Assembly: GCF_027942865.1 (NCBI RefSeq)
Contig: NC_134526.1
Coordinates: 17,837,784 to 17,901,783 of the forward strand
Direction of reading: 5' to 3'
DNA: 64,000 bases
Source: Odontesthes bonariensis
Taxonomy: Eukaryota; Chordata; Actinopteri; Atheriniformes; Atherinopsidae
Both the position numbers and the translations under genes were made by a program. Below the pieces are notes generated by a model that worked only from the letters and a program-made list of their open reading frames with translations, searched no databases and was not told the DNA's origin. Each line of letters starts with the position of its first letter. Within the stretch, counting starts at the first letter, position 1. Below, in pieces: positions 60,779 to 64,000 of the stretch.

Positions 60779-63704
60779 ATGTCGGAGTACAATGCGGCGA
60801 CGCCACCCGGTTCGGCGGCCTCTTCCGGCGGGCAGGCGGTTCTTGGGAACGGGGAAGGAGGCATCAAGAAGGACGCGTTCGCGGACGCGGTGCAGCGGGC
60901 CCGGCAGGTGAGAGATGTGACAGGCAGGTGGAGCCGAGAAGCGGAGTAGTTAGCATGAGGGCTAACATAGACTCAACACGACAATAAATTGACAGTTTCG
61001 TCTCCCGTTTTATCTGCTGTTTGTAAATGAAGTCACATGCCAGCTTTTTTTAAAGTCACAGGTTAATGTTTCCTGAAAGATGGAGATTGTGCTCGACAGC
61101 CGTGTCCCAACAGAGTCTACACTGAGTTATAAACACAGAACCTTTACCCGAGTAGATTATCATCTTGCTTTAATTTACTGTCTACGTCTTCCTCTCCATA
61201 GTGCTACAACATTATGATAATTATTAGTTTGAGAACATTGACACTAAATGTTGATACTAAAATGTGAAATAATGTCAGAAATCTATATCTCAGTGCATTT
61301 CAAGGTGTTATTGTAGGCAGAATCTTTTGTTTTTGTACTGTATGCGATGCAGTTTTTGTAATCGTGTATGTAATCCCAAAAATAACAGTAGTGTTACACC
61401 AACTATGTCATAAAACAAAAAGCTGCAGGTATTTTTTACACAATAATTACACAGACTATAAAATATGAGATTGACGAGTAAGAATAAATTGATGATAGAT
61501 GGCCTTGGCTGCTTTTCCTAAATTTAGCTTTTGCTCTGTAAAACACTTTGGGTTATACTTGTGTTTAAATGTTGCTATATGAATACAGATGAGTTGCCTT
61601 TAAGTATAAATGAGTTACTTTTGCACCAGATTGCAGCTAAGATCGGGGGTGATGCTGGTCCTCCCATGAACCACACCTCTGCATCGGATGGCTTTCCCTT
61701 CACTGGACAGAAACGACAGCTGGAAGACGCAGGTAACTAAACCTCTGTATCGCATCCCTCTCTATGACTTCAGATGCAGAGAGTATTGCCGATCCTCACG
61801 CACTTTTCTCACCCGACAGATGAACCAGAGAGCAAAAAGCTGGCTGCACAGAGTGACTTGGAATCAGCCAAAGCTCTCTGTGAGTTTGTTTCATTCTCTT
61901 TTGCTTTGCTGACAGTTTGTTTTCTGGCGTTTATGACTCACAGGTGACAGTGTTGTCTGTCTATGGTCCACCTACTCTGTCTGTGTCACAGTGTCCTCCA
62001 TTAGTAATACAAAACCTTTTCTCTCTCCTTCTCTTCGCCGTCATCCCGTCTCAGCTATCGGCGCGCAGTTAGCTGCTCTTGCACAGCCAAGGTGAGACCT
62101 TGCTGCTTTCATTAGACTGCGCATGATGTAGAAATACTTCAGCAGCGGAGGAAAGAAATGTTGCAAATGATTATTATCGTTGCCTCTTTTACCCTTCTTT
62201 GCTTGACTGAGTCAGACCCACCTCCACCTCAGAGGAGTACAGCGTTCCGGACAGTATGGTGGGACTCAGTGAGTTCAGCCCGACTTTATTTGAACTAAAC
62301 ATAACAATACGCCATCCTTCCCCCATATTTATTGACGGTGCATCCCTCTCTTCTCTCTTCATCACCAGTTATTGGCCGAGGAGGTGAACAGATCAATAAG
62401 ATTCAGCAGGAGTCAGGTTGCAAAGTCCAGATATCTCCAGGTATGGTCTGCGCTTCGATGGAGTTGGCCATGCAATTATTCATTTTTCATAAAGTTGATA
62501 GTTTTTTGTGTCTGTGCACTTGTGTGTGTGTGTGTGTGTGTGTCCAGAAAGCGGAGGCCTTCCAGAGAGGAGCGTCTCTCTCTCGGGATCCGTTGACTCC
62601 ATACAGTAAGTTTTAGACATCGTGCAAAAAGGCTTCTTGCCATTTTTAAATGGAAGCATCTGTAACAATCACTAATGATGAAGTAGGTTGCTCTGCTCAG
62701 CTAACATTTTTCCCATGATGATGCATCATTCTGAAGGCCCTGTCATTTGTTATCTTTAAAGACCATGTATTCAACATAGCATTTATTCCGTCCTTCTTTG
62801 CATCTTAGCAGCTTTTTAGTCCTCAGGATGGCATGATTAATGAGATTAAGTGGTCTGCTCTTCCTCAACCAGGAAAGCCAAGAGGCTATTGGATGAGATA
62901 GTATCACGAGGAAGGGGTACACCCCCTTCTTCCTACCACGAGTCAACCAATGGGCAGAATGGTACAGTTCATGAAATGATGATCCCAGCCGGCAAGGCTG
63001 GTCTGGTCATTGGCAAGGGTGGAGAGACTATCAAACAGCTACAGGTATACTGCAAGGCTTCAAGGTGTCTTTCATTGTAGAGGCACATAAAGGTCTTTTA
63101 TTTCTTATATTTTATGTATCAGGAGATTTGAATAAAATGTCAGACCTGTTAAGGATCAGATGAGATATATATATCTTTTAAAACCATAATGTGTGATTGC
63201 GCGATATTCCAGGAGCGCGCGGGGGTGAAGATGATCCTGATCCAGGATGCCTCTCAGGGGCCGAACATTGACAAGCCTCTGCGCATTATTGGAGATTCGT
63301 ACAAAGTGCAGGTGCAGCTATAGTCATCGCAGCGAGTTCAAAATAAATGTTGATCTCAGTTTGCCCAGTGTCGTGGTCAACGTGTAACTTCTCTTTTTCA
63401 GCAAGCCCAGGAGATGGTGGAGGAGATTCTGCGGGACAGGGACCAGGGCGGCTTTAGCGAAAGGACTGAATTCAGCTCCCGAATGGGTGGAGGCATGGAT
63501 GTAAGTTTTGTGTGTGGGAGAGCAAGACTGGAAGTGAGATCAGGGTCTTTCAGTCAAATCCAAGGAAATTAAAAGATAAACCGATGGGCTTCTCCACTCA
63601 GATTTCAGTTCCCCGACACTCGGTTGGAGTGGTCATCGGGCGCAATGGGGATATGATCAAGAAAATCCAGAATGATGCTGGAGTCAGGATACAGTTCAAA
63701 CAAG
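60779..63704 (+). CDS. khsrp: KH-type splicing regulatory / FUBP-family protein, N-terminal part (3' end outside window)
   Basis: Eleven exons in the window: 60779-60907, 61630-61732, 61820-61879, 62055-62091, 62216-62268, 62369-62440, 62548-62605, 62873-63044, 63213-63311, 63402-63500, 63602-63704. The gene continues past the edge in phase. The start [14 protein letters not shown] is followed by the family N-box [20 protein letters not shown] and the QKRQLED nuclear-signal region, then three KH domains with GxxG loops: [24 protein letters not shown] and [12 protein letters not shown]. The fourth KH and C-terminal repeats are not in view. KHSRP rather than FUBP1 or FUBP3 is favoured by [11 protein letters not shown] with DRDQGGF and [12 protein letters not shown], though FUBP3 is close. 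The family binds AU-rich mRNA elements for decay, aids miRNA maturation and regulates splicing. The Gly/Pro-rich N-terminus is much shorter than the human one. Confidence 0.85.
62521..62542 (+). repeat. TG microsatellite before a khsrp exon
   Basis: About 11 TG units lie directly upstream of the acceptor TGTCCAG of the exon at 62548, so the repeat forms part of the 3' splice-site region. Confidence 0.9.
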
Positions 63705-64000
63705 GTAGGTCTGGTTCTAAACGTCCACACTTATTTGGATCAAATCAAGGGTTTAAAGTACATTCAGGTTCTTATCTGTGTTAAAACAACATGAGAAGCT
63801 GATGTTTGATGCCACCAACATAGAAGGGCAATGCATTATGTTTAAAAACCTCGAAGTATTTAGTTCAGTATGGTTGTTTATCTCAAAAGCTGCCACCTCA
63901 CATCAAGCAACTGAATTTCAAGTGTTTTTCGAGTCAAAGTTCCTTTTTCCCCCCAATAAATTAGAAATGGATGTCTTACACACACTGATTTAATTGTAAA

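Overview
The window looks like nuclear DNA from a ray-finned (teleost, probably percomorph) fish. Genes have many short exons and compact introns with vertebrate splice sites. The proteins are clear vertebrate orthologues, and the interspersed repeats (L2/CR1-type LINE tail, Tc1-like elements, PIF/Harbinger element, tRNA-like SINE) are of kinds common in fish. All exon models below were built by hand from splice sites and reading frame. Where a total is given, the summed exons close exactly in frame.

Layout: (1) 1-2570, + strand: the C-terminal half of a SAMD9/SAMD9L-like gene cut by the window edge, followed by a 5'-truncated LINE. (2) 6485-12298, - strand: znf207 (BuGZ), with an internally deleted Harbinger transposon in intron 4. 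Just downstream of it lies an unexplained stretch with two related structured elements and several minus-strand donor-like sites. (3) 13564-17236, + strand: c17orf75 (Njmu-R1), divergent from znf207. (4) 18653-22143, - strand: a small PH-domain protein with a tail of tyrosine motifs that I do not recognise. (5) 23366-37898, - strand: rhot1 (Miro1), including a 41-codon cassette exon. (6) 39910-43638, - strand: an ArfGAP/dual-PH gene, adap2 by position. (7) 44808-54261, - strand: atad5 (ELG1). (8) 56310-59775, + strand: a GIMAP/AIG1-like gene with three tandem GTPase domains. (9) 60779 to the edge, + strand: the 5' half of a khsrp/FUBP-family KH protein.

The core znf207, c17orf75, rhot1, adap2, atad5 resembles human 17q11.2 gene content, compacted. 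It is flanked by genes of two families with immune links (SAMD9L-like and GIMAP-like). The core genes serve unrelated housekeeping roles: spindle checkpoint/Bub3 loading, vesicle tethering, mitochondrial transport, PIP3/Arf signalling and PCNA unloading. Their proximity is synteny rather than an operon-like unit.

The most unusual items are: a U12-type AT-AC intron in c17orf75 facing a perfect U12-type GTATCCTTT donor in the divergent neighbour znf207; the triple-AIG1 GTPase in which two of three P-loops are degenerate; the uncharacterised PH adaptor; and the paired structured elements at 5407-5476 and 5999-6055 whose stems differ by compensatory changes.
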